64,000 nucleotides of DNA from Anoplopoma fimbria (GCF_027596085.1 NC_072467.1:600005-664004); one strand, 5' to 3'. Shown: positions 1-14,500, counted from the first letter of the stretch. Numbers and translations are program-made. The notes: generated by a model not told the origin, from the letters alone.

Positions 1-530
1 GGCAAGTAATGTACTCTAGGTCAATATTGAAGTACTTGTACTTAAGTATTATCTTTTAGTATTTCCATGTAGTATTTGCCTTGCTATTTACTTTGATATT
101 TTTTCCTATGCAGTTCATTCTCCTTCCTTGTCCAAACTTGGCGACTATATTACCCACAATACAACCACTGCCAGTTCGATCAAAGACCCAACCCGTGAGA
201 TTGTGTGTGGCTCCTTATTGAGCCACAAAAGACACATATGCAGTAGTACTTGCCAAACCTGTAAACAGACCTTGATGTGAACAATCAGTGGAGTTACCAT
301 TTCAAGCACTGATTTAAAAATAATTAGTTATATCTAAAAATGTTAACACTGACAGAAACCATCCTTCACAATGAGTATTTTTACTTTTGACACTTTAAGT
401 ATATTTTCCTGACAATAGTCACAAACTTGAGTCATATTTTAAACACAGGACTTTCACGTTTGAGTATTTTCACAGTGTTGTATTGCTACTTTTACTTATG
501 TAAAGCATCTGAATATTTATTCCACCACCG
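1..530 (+). mobile_element. hAT-like non-autonomous element, partly eroded
   Basis: The right end reads TTGTATTGCTACTTTTACTT..GTAAAGCATCTGAATA..TTATTCCACCACCG, matching the widespread teleost element ending in TTCCACCACTG. Internally it has ACTTTAAGTATATTTTCCTG. The left part (AAGTACTTGTACTTAAG) also fits, but the window starts inside the element and the middle looks replaced. Superfamily assignment is from memory of the terminal repeats. Confidence 0.55.
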
Positions 531-3148
531 CTCAAGACAAGACGTGCACAATGCACATAAATATATCACAGTGGCCTGTTGGTGCAATTTGTATTCAAAG
601 AGTAACTGATGGCTTTGGAGGCAGATGTAATATGCACTTGTAATGAAATGGAAAGGCCTCCTTGAATTCCCTGGCGTGGAGGGGTCTCTTGGTTTGCTTG
701 CCTCTTGCACCTCTTGCTCTCATGTTTATATAACAGTATAGTCTCAATCATTCTCTCCAGCTGGTTGAAGGTTACCAGGGGCAAGAGGGGTAACAAATGG
801 GCTCTGCGCACCATCTGAGAGCTAGCAGGCTGAAGGCTGGATAATGGCCTGTCATAATGGACAATATAGGCAGAACCCTCCTGAGACCAGGAAACCAAAG
901 AACAAGTAGGCTGAATTATTCATGGTTACCATGGCGGCCCGCACAGCTGCATTACATTAGGCTCTTCATTAGCCGTGCCGTATTCTACAAAAAGCTTGAA
1001 ACTAAAATATGACCAATATTTCCCATTGAGGGAAGACATTATCATAAGCTCTCAAGGGGGTTTATTCCAGCTTAAATGTGCCTGAGTGCTGACCTTCCTC
1101 ACCACAGTAATAATGTGCAGGGGATTAAAATGCGATTCCATCCACGACAAGAGCTTCTCGTGCTTATTCTAATGACGGCTGCACTGTGACAGCTTGGGTT
1201 CGTCTGACACTGCAGTCATTTCCCACTAATAAGACACTTAACACAGAGCCTCTCGCTCCTCTTCTCTCTCTGAATACTGCGATGAGGTAGACACAAGTGG
1301 GAAGGAAAATTGCACTTTGGGTTATATTTGCTTTTCACCTATATGTACAAATCCATCTGTCACTCAGGTTACATTTAGAAGATAACATGGAGAGTGGTTT
1401 AACACTTTCTAAATTACAAAAGGTTGTATGCTTTCTGTATGAATACACAGAGGGAATGATTTTAGATTTCAGAAGGAACGAGTTCTTCAAATTTGCAAGT
1501 GAGATTAGGCAGTTACTTTCAATCCTGCACAGGGTTAGGCATAAACATTTAGTTTATACTTCTAGAAATTTCAGAGCTTCTCAGACAAATGCCTGCTTAG
1601 TTGTTGTCACATTCAAATTTGAAGGCTTCAAATCATTATCCTTATTATGAATTCTGCTCCACTATTTTAGTGCCAACCTTCAAGGCTTAAACAACAGTGT
1701 AAGTGGCAGATGGACAGCTCTTAAAGCTAGCTAACAAAGCAGCATTACTTATCAATGTCCCTCATTCAAAATTAAAATTATTTGATTTTCATGCCAAAAA
1801 CACCACAATTGCCTCAGGACACAAACTATCCTCCCATTAATATGATGAGGAACAAAATGTAAGGAATGGCTGCGGTTTAGTAATTCCTCTTCACTTCCCC
1901 CCATGGCTGCATAATGATAATAATCATAATCATAATAATATCCTCATATAACTGTTAGAATGTTATCTTATGAAAAGTTACTCCTCATTTTTTGTGTGTA
2001 TTCCTACTAAAGCCAGCAACACGTGTACATTTTCACTCCTTGCATACGTACGGTATTTTCAAAATAAAATCTGTTTTCACTGGAAACTCTTCCACGTTTT
2101 GGAGAAGAACCTACATGTGTGCAGGAACTACATTATGCAAGTTATGCAAAAAAACATCAACATTTACTTTCACATGAGGAACAACTTTCTCCTGGCTTAA
2201 AAAATGGCTGTTTGTTGGAACAATCAACCTTCCTTCCTGCCCGCACGATGTGTGCTTTAGCTGTCTTTATACTTCCTCGTTCAAGATAACTTTGATAACA
2301 AACAAAATAATTATGTGGGATATTTATGTAATGTTTCACGTGGGTATTGCTACGAATGCTGATCTTGTTATTGTTGAGATAATTAAGTCTGAGTGGTGTA
2401 CCAACTGCCCAGCTGACTGACAGTACATTCTCATCACTGCTAGCATGGCTGAAAAATGACTTATGGATGAATTTCTGCTAGAACAACATGCCATGCTTAG
2501 ATACATTTAAAACCCACACATATATACCAATGGTAAGACAAAGAAAATAATAACCTTACACTTTGACATGATAACATACGTCCTACATCCTCCAACTAGT
2601 ACACACTGCTGTACTGATCGTTATGTAAACTTCTAACAAAAGATCTTGTTTAAGTGAAATTGTGTGAGCAGCCTGCTCCTCCCAGCTGTTGAAACAAGGC
2701 CGAGGGATGAAAGCAGCAGCATGTCAGCAGTGCTGCTATTTCAGTCATTGACCGTTGAGCACACAGTCCATCATTTATTCATAGGGGGCAGTCTGTCAGA
2801 ACAGGATGGCTCATGTTGGCCACTGTACCTCCAAACCTGCAGCTCAGGACCAGCGAACAGCCGGTTCAAGGATCATAATACCTGGACAGTCAAAGTGACC
2901 TGTCAGGTGGCTCTCATTACTAGAGGCATCTCGTTTTACAGCTGCAAAAAAAACTGTTTAATATAAGCAGCTGGTGAGATATTTGACAGCAGGACTGGAG
3001 CAATTAGTCGTCTCACGTTCGACTTATTCCATAAATGGGACCGACACATGTTGACACACATACACACAGTTGTACTTCCATTCAGCCTCAGACAGATGCG
3101 AGACACACAGCACACAAATGCTACATGCAGCCAGTTACGCATGCATGA

Positions 3149-3151
<3 letters not shown>
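531..3151. other. Non-coding stretch
   Basis: AT-rich sequence with scattered short frames and no recognised domain. No RNA gene or mobile element is recognised between the hAT-like remnant and the AC array. Confidence 0.6.

Positions 3152-3214
<63 letters not shown>
3152..3214 (+). repeat. (AC)n microsatellite
   Basis: About 31 AC units, uninterrupted. Confidence 0.95.
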
Positions 3215-3218
<4 letters not shown>

Positions 3219-3575
3219 ATTTTCAGGGAAAGCAAAATGATTAGCACTGCTGAAACATGAGCGGTTATTAAAAAGTCAATACATTGTCATTATAAGTGAA
3301 GATTGTTCCCTCAGAGTGAAGATATTGATCCGTTCATGTGCTTACTGGTCATCGACCAGGCCAGTAATTTGCTCCCAAACAGATTTTGAGATATGAGGTT
3401 TCTATTCCACGATGGCCTGTATCTCTGTTAAACTCACCTAGAGCTGAGGTTTCAGTGATTCAATACAATCTAAATACGTCTGAGGCCATGATCCAACATC
3501 GAATCATGCAGCCATGGGAGGGGACCTTTTGATTTTATGTAAGTATTTACCAGTTGTTGAGGAAATCTCACCACA

Positions 3576-3770
3576 GCAAGCAGGTGATTACCTTAGCCTA
3601 GCATAAAGACTGGGAACAGGGGGAACAGCTAGCCTAGCGCTATCCAATGCTGAAAGAAATCTGCCTGCCAGCACCCCTAAAACTCACTAAAAACATTATT
3701 TGTTGTTTCTTTAATCAATACAAAAACTGAAATTTAAAAAAGACAAGTTGTGATCTTACATGGAGTTATC
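3576..3770 (+). mobile_element. Partial foldback MITE copy
   Basis: Contains TTAGCCTAGCATAAAGACTG, GGAACAGCTAGCC and CAAAAACTGAAATTTAAAAA, matching the middle of the left arm of the 24253 copy. Terminal repeats are missing. The next recognised repeat starts immediately to its right. Confidence 0.7.
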
Positions 3771-4060
3771 CAATCCAATTTCATTTATAAGGCACATTTA
3801 AAAACAACAACAATCCAGCAAAGTGCTGTTCAATCAAAAACAACTTAATCCATAAAACAACACAATAAACAGACAAAGACCAGCTTAAAAGAAAAAAGGA
3901 GAACAAAACAAAAAAAAGCAATAAGGGCGAGTTTGGGAATAAAGATGTGTTTAACGATGGGATTTATAGACAGGCATTGTAGGGGCTTACTCAACATGCA
4001 GAGGCAACTCGTTCAAAGCTTTGGGGCTACTAATGCAAAGGCGCCATCTCTCCTGTGCTA
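3771..4060 (+). repeat. Degenerate interspersed repeat (ATTTATAA..GCACATTTAAAAACAAC type)
   Basis: Contains TTTCATTTATAAGGCACATT, CAAAGTGCTGTTCAATC and, later, ACTCGTTCAAAGCTTTGGGG with ACTAATGCAAAGGC. I recognise these blocks, in this order, from a common teleost interspersed family. Class not assigned. Confidence 0.45.
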
Positions 4061-7000
4061 CACCCACAAAGCTAATGGTTATGCAGGTGGAGTTATTGAT
4101 TATTATTGTTATTAATCACACCTTTACTTCTCCAGTTACACAATGTCAAAATGTCTGCAGTGGAAAAGGTGTATTGCAGAAAATGGCATTGTCAAATTAA
4201 AAGTCCCTCATTCCAGAGTTTCCACTACCAATGTTTACAAAAAGAAACATATCTAACTGGGCACTTTACTGCTGTTAAGATGATGTCACTTGAAATGAGG
4301 CTTTTGTTCAACAGCCTGTCCTTCAATTCTCAAAAAAAGAGCAAAAAGCTCTCGAGGCGTTTGATCAGATGAAGCTCTCTGCGAATCAAAGCACAACAAT
4401 TATCTGCGGACGTCACCTCCTGTGCTTTCACTCAGCCTCTGTGACAGGACTGTTTGTCTCAGAAACAATGAATTATTTAATTGGATATTATTCAGAGGTA
4501 ATTCAAATACATACCACCTCACAAGAGAGACCTTGAAGATTTATGTTTGCTTAATCCTTTGAATTTGTGTATGCTCTGTGATTCAGCAATGCACTGGAGC
4601 AAAACCCAATCATTTGAATGAAAAAAAAAAAAAATGCCCTCTTTAATATTTATAATCCCTTTTGAACTGTAAACTCCATCTGTAGTTTAAAGTGATGACT
4701 CGTTCAAAGCATAATCTTAATCCTTTTTTACGCAGCTTAGTTCTGAAACCAAAGGGAACTGGGGGAAATTGAAAGCTGCCATCAATGCAATAAACCAGAA
4801 TCAAATACAAGCAGAAGGGCACAAACTAATTCTCATACAAGGGCACTAATGCTGTTCATCTGTGTGTCCCCACTGCAAAGCAATGTATTGTTACACAAGC
4901 TGAGGAAACTAAAAATCCAGGATCTCTAAACAGTTCTGAAGAGTTGTGAATAATATTACGTTTCCAAAGACACAAACCACCAAAAGGTTCCATCAATAGG
5001 TCATCATATTTCCACTTTCCCTTAGTAAGAGTTCCCTTCACTTCTTTGAGTTAACTCCCTGTTCCATGTGGCGCCTTACATTTAGACCACTGTGCCGTTT
5101 AGCTTGGCCCAGTGGAGTGATTGCATCATTCAGTTAGTGAACATGCACTCTAATACCTTCATCCAATTAGCACAAGAGGAAGGTCAGCGTCTTAACCATG
5201 TTAACGTACTTGCTTTAAGATAAGAGTAAGATTTGATTAACAAAGCTGGGTTAATAGAGTGAATTCAATGGGATGAGACTAAAAGGGTTTGTGTTAGGGG
5301 TTCAATAAAAAACAATAAACACCACAGTCTTTTCATTCGGCCCAGTGTCCCTAGGAATTATGTTAAAGTTGGACGATTCTGCACTTCATCATCGAAGACC
5401 TATCCCAACAGTAAGTGCCAATTCAGGAAGTAGTGTGACCTATTGACCCTTTGACAGGCGACCCCATGATTACGTCATGGTGTTAGATGGAAGACAGTTG
5501 TTGCAAGATTGGGCTAGTTTCCACCCAGCTGGGCCACTCTTTATTAAGTTAGGCTTAGATCCTTCGCTTAAAACTTTATTAAGTAACACTATCAGTCCTG
5601 GAGAATTGTAAATTCGGTCATTATAAAAAAAATATTGATGTTTGACTCTGTTTTGCTACATCACTGTGAATTCTATTATTAGTGTGTGTGCTACCACACA
5701 ACCGTCCAATCCTGACATCTACTTTACTATCCAACAACTCTATGAACTCAGACAGTCAGGCAAGGCTGATTTCTATTAATGATTTAATGCCTCAATCAAG
5801 TTATTACTTTAATCTAATTATTCAAAGTTAATGAGCATGGGAGTGATTTGTGTGCACGGGATCAGGAAACATGCAGGGCTTTGTCTTTTGTGGCGATAGG
5901 AGGGCTGCGAGTCGAATCAGTAAACTGAAGAAAGCTGCAGAGAGGCAAAACACAGGACACATGAAACTGTTCCAACAGAGGTGTCCGGTTCTTCTAACTG
6001 GATTACGAGTGAAAGATAAAGCCATTAGACAGATTAGCCAGAGTCGACACAAAGTCTGACCTGTCACTGCCTCTCATATACAGTCAGTAAGACAAACACA
6101 AAGTGATTTTCTCTCCTCATAAATGCAAATAACAAGAACTAGTCTTGAAAATAAACCGCCTTTTTGAAGGTAGAGTATCAAATCTGTGGCCCTCTGCAGA
6201 CGTGGTGTCTTGTGTCCAGATTGTCAGTGAGCCAAACTAGCACAACACATTAAGAATATGTCTAAATGATCCCTTAAATTACAACTTTCCTTTTGAACAT
6301 GAAAGTAACCAGTTACACAGTTTCTTTTCCACAGACCTGAGCCAACACTTAACCTCATTACTGCAGGGCTGCTGTATGGATCGCATTATACACAATAAGT
6401 GCACGTGACTACTTACAGATGTGATTCAAGCAAATAGAACTTGACGTGATTTTATACTTGTGATCAGAACAGCCATAACTTTTTATAGACAATCTATTTT
6501 TTAAGTAATGACAATTAACAAAACAACATAAACAGCCGTGTTTGCCATAACATCATCTCAATGTAACTAATGTGAGATGTGCTCTGAATCTCTGCAGAGG
6601 CATTAAGTTCGTCTGAACATTTTGTTGTTTTTATCTGTGTCTGTTTTCACTTAGCTTTGTGTGATGATGAATGGAGCACTGGGAGTTATGGATGGGTTAA
6701 TTAGCAGTGAGAGCTCATCTCATTAGACAGTGAGTGGCATCAACATGTCAGAGCTCTGATGACACATTCCTCCACAGACCTGCTGCAGCAGCTCTCCGGG
6801 TTTATTGGTTTGTTTATAGACGGTGACCACCTTATCGCCGCATCATTACATCTCTGTGTCTACATCGCACAGCACTATTATAACTGTAAACTTATAAAAT
6901 GACTTGATGTGTAATTTGCAACAATTAATATTCATATATTCCTTAATGCTTTATCAGCTTACTTCAACACTGATTATGCTGAAAAACTGCCTCAGCAGGA

Positions 7001-8837
7001 TACTAGCTAATGTTTCTCTCCCTTTACTGCAAACATATTCCAAAGAGTTTCGGGAAATAATCATAATGCATGAATAACACGTATGGAGCAGGAACAGAAA
7101 ATACCCCAAAGGTACAGAAAACAATAAAAGAAAAGCGGTGCAGAATGACATACTGTTTTACAGCCTTATTGGTTTGAAAAGGGTATCTGGAAATGTGGTT
7201 TGGTTTATCAGTTACTTTATGATAAACTATGAAAGATAGCCTACAAAGCCATAATTGATGCCATTAAGTAACCCTTAAAATCAAATCAAACAAATTGAAA
7301 TAAGTAAGTAGCGAGCCCCATACATTGGAAAACGTTTCACAAGATGAGGGTCATGGGAATAAGCGAAATAATATTTTTTAGAGGCAAATCATGGAATATT
7401 TTAAATCCTTTCAGGTTATTTAAATAATACCTTCTGTTGAAAAACATATTAATCACAGGAAAGAATGTTTTCAACAAAGCAAAACTGAATTTGAAGTGCA
7501 CAATGATAACAAGTAATTAAGACTCAGTGGCAATACATGAAAAGACATCCACAACAACAACAACAACAACAACAACAGGCACAACATCATATCTATGCAA
7601 GGACAATATATTCAACATTTTGAATATTCTTTCCTCATGAGAAGGCAGCCTGAAATCTTCTGACAGTGAATAGCTCAAAACTGAGTTGATCTCACTCCAC
7701 ATGAATCCCACGTCTCAGCATTGTAACATGTTCCTATTTAACAACATATGTTAAAAGTAGTTTAAAAAGTCATAACGAGGAAGAAAACTGATTTATATTT
7801 ATATTTCATAACTAAAATATAAAAAAAATGATATATGAAACAACTTACTCCAATAACAAGTACAATTGTGTTACCTTAATCCCTCAACCGAAGACGAAAT
7901 TGAATAAAACGGATGTAACAATTCTTGATATCTTACAAAAATAATTCAGTCATTTTGTATTGGATATGATTTCAAAAATGGTGGTGTTTGGCAGATATAA
8001 AAAAGGAAAATTGCTACATTTATTTTTTCACTTAGTTATCCAACAACCGCATGTTATTTCTCCACAGCCGTCTGACTGATTTTATTTCCACAGATAGATT
8101 CCTGCATAAATGGTCTGATATCAGATGCAAAGTGTCTCCAATTTAGAATCTAATTTAGTTTGATCTAACTGAGTCATGGAGCAGGTGTGAATCCCTCTCC
8201 TTCCACACTGTCTGCTTATCTTTGACACAGGAAGCCATCCAGCTCCACGCCACAGTTATATCTCCATAGCACCTTGCTTTCCATTGACACGTCATAATAA
8301 TTTAATGATTCTGGCAATTGCACATTAAATTTCTCATATTTTAATCAGAAAAACCACAGGAGCTTTTCTCCATATTGGTCAAATACAGATCACTTGACAA
8401 ATCATCCCCCCAGCAGGCTTAATGTCTCGTGCATATTCATAGCTTTTTCAGATTTCCAGGCAGGTCTCTGGTGTGAGCTGCGCCTCACTCTGCTATGAAT
8501 CATTCATGCTGTTTAGCTCACAGTTGTTTGGGTGCATCTGGCTCGGGGAGGTATGGGGTTGGCCAAATGGAGAGGCCACATGGCGGCTCCAGATGTTTTG
8601 TTTTTGTATATGCACAGCACATCAAAAACAACAAGCAGTGCCGCCCTCAAGTCTCTGCCATCTGGGAGACACTAGACAACAGCTTCTCGTGCTCCCTGGT
8701 GAAATATTGGAGGGCTCTTTTTGAAAAAGACAAGCGCTATTTTCAGGCAACCCTTAAATGCAACATTCAGCAACTATGAAGACGGGAACACCCAGTTTAC
8801 TGTTGTTAAATCTTCGGCTGCAGGCTGCTAATATGAG
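4061..8837. other. Non-coding stretch, downstream flank
   Basis: No coding exon seen. It contains a short A14 run near 4621, a CAA microsatellite at 7549, and otherwise unique-looking sequence. A block near 4430-4560 with AATTATTTAATTGG is a possible but unproven regulatory sequence. Confidence 0.55.
7549..7577 (+). repeat. (CAA)n microsatellite
   Basis: About nine CAA triplets in AT-rich intergenic sequence. Confidence 0.85.
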
Positions 8838-8925
8838 GTCGGTTCCTCAGTTGGACGGCCTGGATTCAAAAGCATCCGGCCGACTGAAGTGTCCTTGAGC
8901 AAGACAGCAAATCGCTGCAGCTCGG
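8838..8925 (+). mobile_element. Degenerate SINE fragment
   Basis: Contains TCGGTTCCTCAGTTGGACGG, GGATTCAAAAGCATCCGGCC and GAAGTGTCCTTGAGCAAGAC, the box B-to-core stretch of a fish tRNA-SINE. Box A and the 3' tail are not recognisable. Confidence 0.45.
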
Positions 8926-10680
8926 ATTTTTTTTTTGAAACTTCTATGTGTCTGACCTGCCTGAATCAATACAGGATCAATACAAAAAAATATTAACAAT
9001 GCTGATTCAACGCTAACGTCTTTCAGTTTTTCATTGAATTGCACAACAAACTAATCAAAGTAACGAGAGAAATATTTGAAATATTTGAAAGCTGGAGTTC
9101 ACTTTTTACACAAAGTTTTTGAATATCTGTCAGGTTGCATTATTCCACGTGCCGTGTTCTCTGCAGCCTCTTTGTGTCCAGCCCCATGTGCATATCACAC
9201 CCATCCCAAGATCCCTGCCACTCTCAGTAAAATCATTATTTAGTCCTTTTGTAAGCAAGCAGTGTCCCAGATCACAAATTAATCTTTCATATGTTTCCAA
9301 GATCTAGCCTTCTGTAATCCCATCTGTATGAGACACAACAAAGCACAGCGAGCGCCTTATGAATTATTCATTCATTTCTCATGAAAGGCTTTCGTTATGT
9401 CTGTCATGTTTCACTCTTGCAAGGAAAATCCATTGATCCTTGCCTTTTCTCTGACAACAAGAACAAACAAGCGACATCACTGGCTGTACATTTTCTCACA
9501 CTCCGACAAACAGATCTGAGAAAAAAATGCATGAACAATAAAGCAATGTATAATATGCATATGTGCATAATGTGTACACACATTACAAATGCCCGCTCAC
9601 ACGTACTGTATGCACACCACGTTAAACACATCGCCGTGCTTTTAACTAATAGCTGCGAGTGCAACCTTAGGGGAAATGTTTGAACTAGAACACAGCGTGG
9701 CACAGTGGATTAAGTCACATGTGCCTTGCCAGTAATCGTTTATCTCCAGTAGTATTATAATCTAATGGGCATGTCTTCTTTCTGACAAGTTGCCTTCATA
9801 ATTCAGTGCAACAGAATAGAGAAAACAGCATTGTTAACAAGAAAAGGCTTTAAATCACAAGCACGGAGTACATTTCCTGTGAAATATTCATGTGGAAAGT
9901 GTGTTTGTGTACAAGGAACAAAGGGCAGAGTGTTGTACATCAATGGGCTGACAGTGCTGCGGGGCTCCACAGACCGGGCTCTGCTTATTCCAGCTATGGT
10001 ACGCTGTGTATACAGTACAGGGGGTTGGTGCGTGGGGGGAAGAGAGAGGGTCATTTATAATGTATAGGCCTGCTGGAGCGTGAGGTGTTGGGTCTGCTTA
10101 GGTTAGTGTGCATAGCTCTGTGTGGCTGGTCTTCACCTCCCTCTGAACACTCGCCTTATTTACTTTAAAAGCTTTCCTCCGGAGCCTTGTTTGGGAACTT
10201 GGGGAGGCTGGATGGATGAGACAGATCCAATTCACTAATACCTCCATTTTTACAATGATGAGCCTATCGCCTTACAAGATTGGGAGTAGGCACAACTCTC
10301 CCTTTGGAAGTCACACAGCCTTGTAAGTCCACATTAGTGTCTTGTTACCTGCAAGGTAATGAGGTTAGTGGGGTGGTTGTCTGCGGGGTGCTCCAGTAAT
10401 GCTCTTTCTTGGCTCTCAGGTCGGAGGAATCTGACTGGATCCTGTTAAGGACAACACAGTGGCTTTATCTCCGTTCACAGCAATGAAAAACTAAGCGTCA
10501 GACACATTTAAAAACATTGCATATTAACTGCACTACTACCGTTAATCCTACTGCACCTGTAGCTTGTGCAATTCCTGTCACTCATGCTTATTTCATAGCA
10601 CACTGCAGCTCTGATATGACAAGTTGCTTGTGCTGATTGTGTGTGTGTACTTGACTATGTAGATTATACAGCAGCTTGCA
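8926..10680. other. Non-coding stretch
   Basis: No domain-bearing frames. Paired sense/antisense frames of about 100 codons at 9381-9703 overlap each other and lack any family signature. No recognised repeat. Confidence 0.55.
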
Positions 10681-11010
10681 GGATAAGAGTGCTGTTGTTG
10701 GCCCAGGCTGCCTCCTCCCTGCCTGTCAGCGCCAAGCGGAGATGAGCTTGTGGCCCGCTCTGTCTGCTGTTAATCCTGCCTGTTCTGCTTTGTCAAAGCT
10801 GCTGTTTGAACAATGGAGCTGTCTTCTTGTCTGCTAATTTAGGAACAAACATTTGCCTGCGTAGCAAACAAGCTCTCCCAGGAAGTGCTATTAATAGGAT
10901 AATTAAGCAGCCGGTAATGAGCAGGATTACTGCTAATTATGACAAGATTTGTTTTGGCATTTGCCTGAGAGGCAGTGGAGTGTTAAAGTCTGCACAGGAG
11001 TTCATCACTG
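10681..11010. promoter_or_regulatory. Candidate conserved non-coding element (downstream flank)
   Basis: A non-repetitive, non-coding block with clustered motifs: AACAATGG (SOX-type) at 10809, palindrome CTATTAATAG at 10888, and TAATTA homeodomain cores at 10900 and 10934. It differs in texture from the AT-rich surroundings. This is inference only; no alignment could be made. Confidence 0.3.
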
Positions 11011-11079
11011 CAGCGAGCGAGTAGGCACCTGAGTAAACAGACTGGGACTCACTGGGGGTATGGGTGTGCTGCGTGCACA

Positions 11080-11083
<4 letters not shown>

Positions 11084-11129
<46 letters not shown>
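11084..11129 (+). repeat. (GT)n microsatellite
   Basis: About 22 GT units followed by a G-rich stretch (GGTGGGGGTGGGTTGG). Confidence 0.92.
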
Positions 11130-11130
<1 letters not shown>

Positions 11131-11352
11131 TGGGGGTGGGTTGGTGGCGGGGGGGATAAACAGAGGGAGGATAATAGCAAAAGCACAACAATGCCAGCGG
11201 TACCGGCAGGCCAGGCTATCACTTTGAAACAAGGTCAATCCAGCCCGCCTCTATGCGACCCCATGGCTGTGAGGGGCAGCTAGATGACCCTGTACACAGA
11301 GTCTATGTCCTGAAGCTGGTAAAAAATGACCATCACAATATAACAGTCATTC

Positions 11353-11525
11353 GTGATTTCTTCAGATATCTTGTTCTGTCTGACATACAGGCCAAAACCC
11401 AACGATATTCAATTCACAATATTCTCAGAGAAAAGCAGCAGATTCTCACATTTGAAAAGCTGTAACCGGTCAAGAAAATGTTTTGCCAATCTACTAATTG
11501 ATTAATCAACCAATCATTTCTACCC
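11353..11525 (+). mobile_element. Fragment of the same MITE-like family as at 59990
   Basis: Contains TGATTTCTTCAGATATCTTG, ACAGGCCAAAACCCAACGAT, TCACATTTGAAAAGCTG and the terminal AATTGATTAATCAACCAATC. It covers the right half of the element only. Confidence 0.5.
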
Positions 11526-14500
11526 TATCCCCCCTAGTCTTATGATTAACACAATACTATTCAAATTGTTTAATAGGTAGAGAATATTGGCAGTATTTAC
11601 AGCTTTACTATGATTATTCATGTACAACCTTTTCCTCGAGATACGGGCTGGTAACAACGGCAAAATATAATGATTATAAAAGTCTATTGCTAAAAAGACT
11701 AATAAACTTAACGGGGTAAGATAGACAATAGACAAACTCATTAAACACACTTGTTTAATGTCTGTTTAATGTTACCGTCAGGACAACATCTGACTATAAA
11801 GGAAGCTTCCGATTAGAAACACTTTTTTGTGTACATTTAAGGTATGTTTCTCATATGGATTGCTGTATCTTAACCTTCAAGCGTTCATTCACATGATCAC
11901 ATTATAATTTACTTCCAAAATCTTCTGAATTGAAATATAAGGTGTATATGTGACATTAATGAATTCAGTGCTGCCTGTATAAACATTTAATTTAACTTGT
12001 AAGAGGATTCTTTTTTTCTTCTGAATAAAATGCCACACTTGCAGGTGACAGGTAAAAAAAAAAAGTGAGCGGATATGCAAATTCCTTTTTTTTGCAAAAC
12101 ACTCAACATAACAGCCCAGTATTGTTTTCAAAGAGCTTGTTAACTAGCCATTTTCCTGTCATTAGGCGCCAAAAGAAGTTGTGTTTTGTTTGATGTAAAA
12201 GTGGAATTCATTTCATGTGCAGAAAATAAGTGATCACTTTTTTGGTTCTTAAGGTTTTCTCCTTTGCAGCAAACAAAGAGGGTGAAAGGGCAAATCCGTC
12301 TTACACAGTGTATTAGTGTGTTATTAGTTGTAGTATTCTCTCATATGATAAGAGATTAAATTAGACTGTTCCTTCCTGGGAACACAGCAGTCAGAAGAAA
12401 TAAACCGCGGGGTGACTTGAACAGAGATGAAACCTTAATTCACAAGATTCAATCAAAAACTGACAACAAACAAGCGTAGTTGAGGTGAAGGGGAATCTTA
12501 ATGCGATTGTAGCTAAAGCTCAGACAGCGAGCCGCCTCCATTAAAGCATGCCACACGGCCCAGCAGCTCCAGATAAGACAGCTGAGTCTGGGATTTAGAG
12601 CTTTGGCTTATCGTCATCTTCACACCACTGTCTCACCAAGAGCAGAAAACATGGCACCCAAATCCTCTCCGACTGGGAACCAAGTTTGTCTTTGGGCTGC
12701 AGGTACAGTCCAAGTCGGGCACAGGTACATTAACGGGTTATAACTCTCAATTAGGACCTTGACCTCGCAGCCTTCTTAAAAACACACAGCGGCTTTGGCA
12801 TGCCAACAAGACTTTTCATTCCACAGCAGAAGCTGGGATAAGCTTATAGAGAGGGAGAGCTGTGTGGAGCACTGTTTCAGAAATAAAATTGCTTTTATTC
12901 CACCCAACATGTGTTCAGTGAGATTAAGGCATAATCTTACAACGTTTAATAAGAGCCCGTTTGTGGCCTTCAGGCTGAGGCGGAAAAAGTGGAGCATGCC
13001 TGCTCTACTTTAAATCCTGTTTATTGAATTATAAAGAACCTTAAAGGATCGGGAATGTGACTCATACATTTAAATATTTTATGGTATTTTTACGTCAACG
13101 CACGTCATCGCGTAAAGTATGCTTAAGTACATTAAGAAAACTTTCTATTGAACAATTTTTTTTTTTAAATATAAATTAACAAAATAAGGGCTATAAAAAG
13201 GAATATTCTGAGGTATAAAATAAGATTTATTTTATGTAAATTCATACAAAAAGGTGCAATATCAATTACCAAAGGATATTGGCTAGAACATGAGTGATGA
13301 TCCCTTCATTTAAGATTCAACATTCAAGAGAAAATTGGTAAAAAAAAATGCAGGAGATTTGCTACGACAACCTACATCCAAGTCCCGCTCTATTCTCAAA
13401 CATAAGGCCAGATTGGAAATCCCTAACCTCAATTTATGTAATCCAAAGCCCTTGCATGAACTTCACTTGAGCTCTGGCTTTCAAAAGGTATTTGGAAGTT
13501 AAAGTCTCAGATCAGATTTGGACAGATTAGAATTAAGAGTTGGAAGTCTGGGAGGGGTGGATATGAGGATTTGCACTGCTCCACGAGACGGCCCTGTCAG
13601 TGATAAGTTATACTGAGCCACGGGTAAGAGGATTGCCCAGACTAATCCGAATCAAAAGACATACCATGTGAATTACATCCCGAAACAGGTTCGCTTACAA
13701 AGATTAGAAACCTGCATGTAAATCCTGTCATACTCTACTTGGCGCCGAAAGATGAGCCTGAGAGGACAAACACAAACATGTGCTTTGTACCCAGCTGCAA
13801 CTGTTGGCACCAGGTCGGCTACCAAAATCGTTGGTTTCCTTGATTGCAGCTTTTATTCTTTCCTATTTTTTAGAAGATTAGATGTTCATTGATGAGACTA
13901 TCTAGGCCAGGCGCACTAATTATTCCCTACACATCCAAGAAAGTGCTTATACCGAGGGTTGAGAATAACCCTGCGTTAGTGTACTGACACCCACAGACAC
14001 CCACACAGCAGCCTGTTCGCCCCTCCCTTTCTCTTTCTCACCATTCCTCCCTCCCACCATCACTAAGCTAAGCTCTAGTTCAATGAAGCATTTATTTCTC
14101 TTCCTGTTTGACATGGTTGATTCTATCAAGGCATCTGGCAGCAAGTGCTGTAATACAAGGCTTTCTGTTGAGACGTCAAAGAATGTTACTCTCTGCCATA
14201 GTGAAAGAAAAAAATAGCTTACATTTTTCTCTTCTTTTTTTTTCTCTCTCTACAGAAGTACTGAACAAACAAGACTTGTATCCCTGGCCCAGAAATGCTT
14301 CAAAGAGCACATGTCTGCTGGGACTGGATGTGAAATGTAGAGCAGTGTTGGCTGCTTAGCTTTGCATTTCAGCCAGAGCAAACTCATAAGAGCACTGCAG
14401 AAATCTGGGCAGATCTGTAAGCCAGGGAGAGTTAAGTACGAGGCACAACTTCGCTCACTTCAACACCTACAGAAGGTGGAAACATGTTACTGCAATAAAA

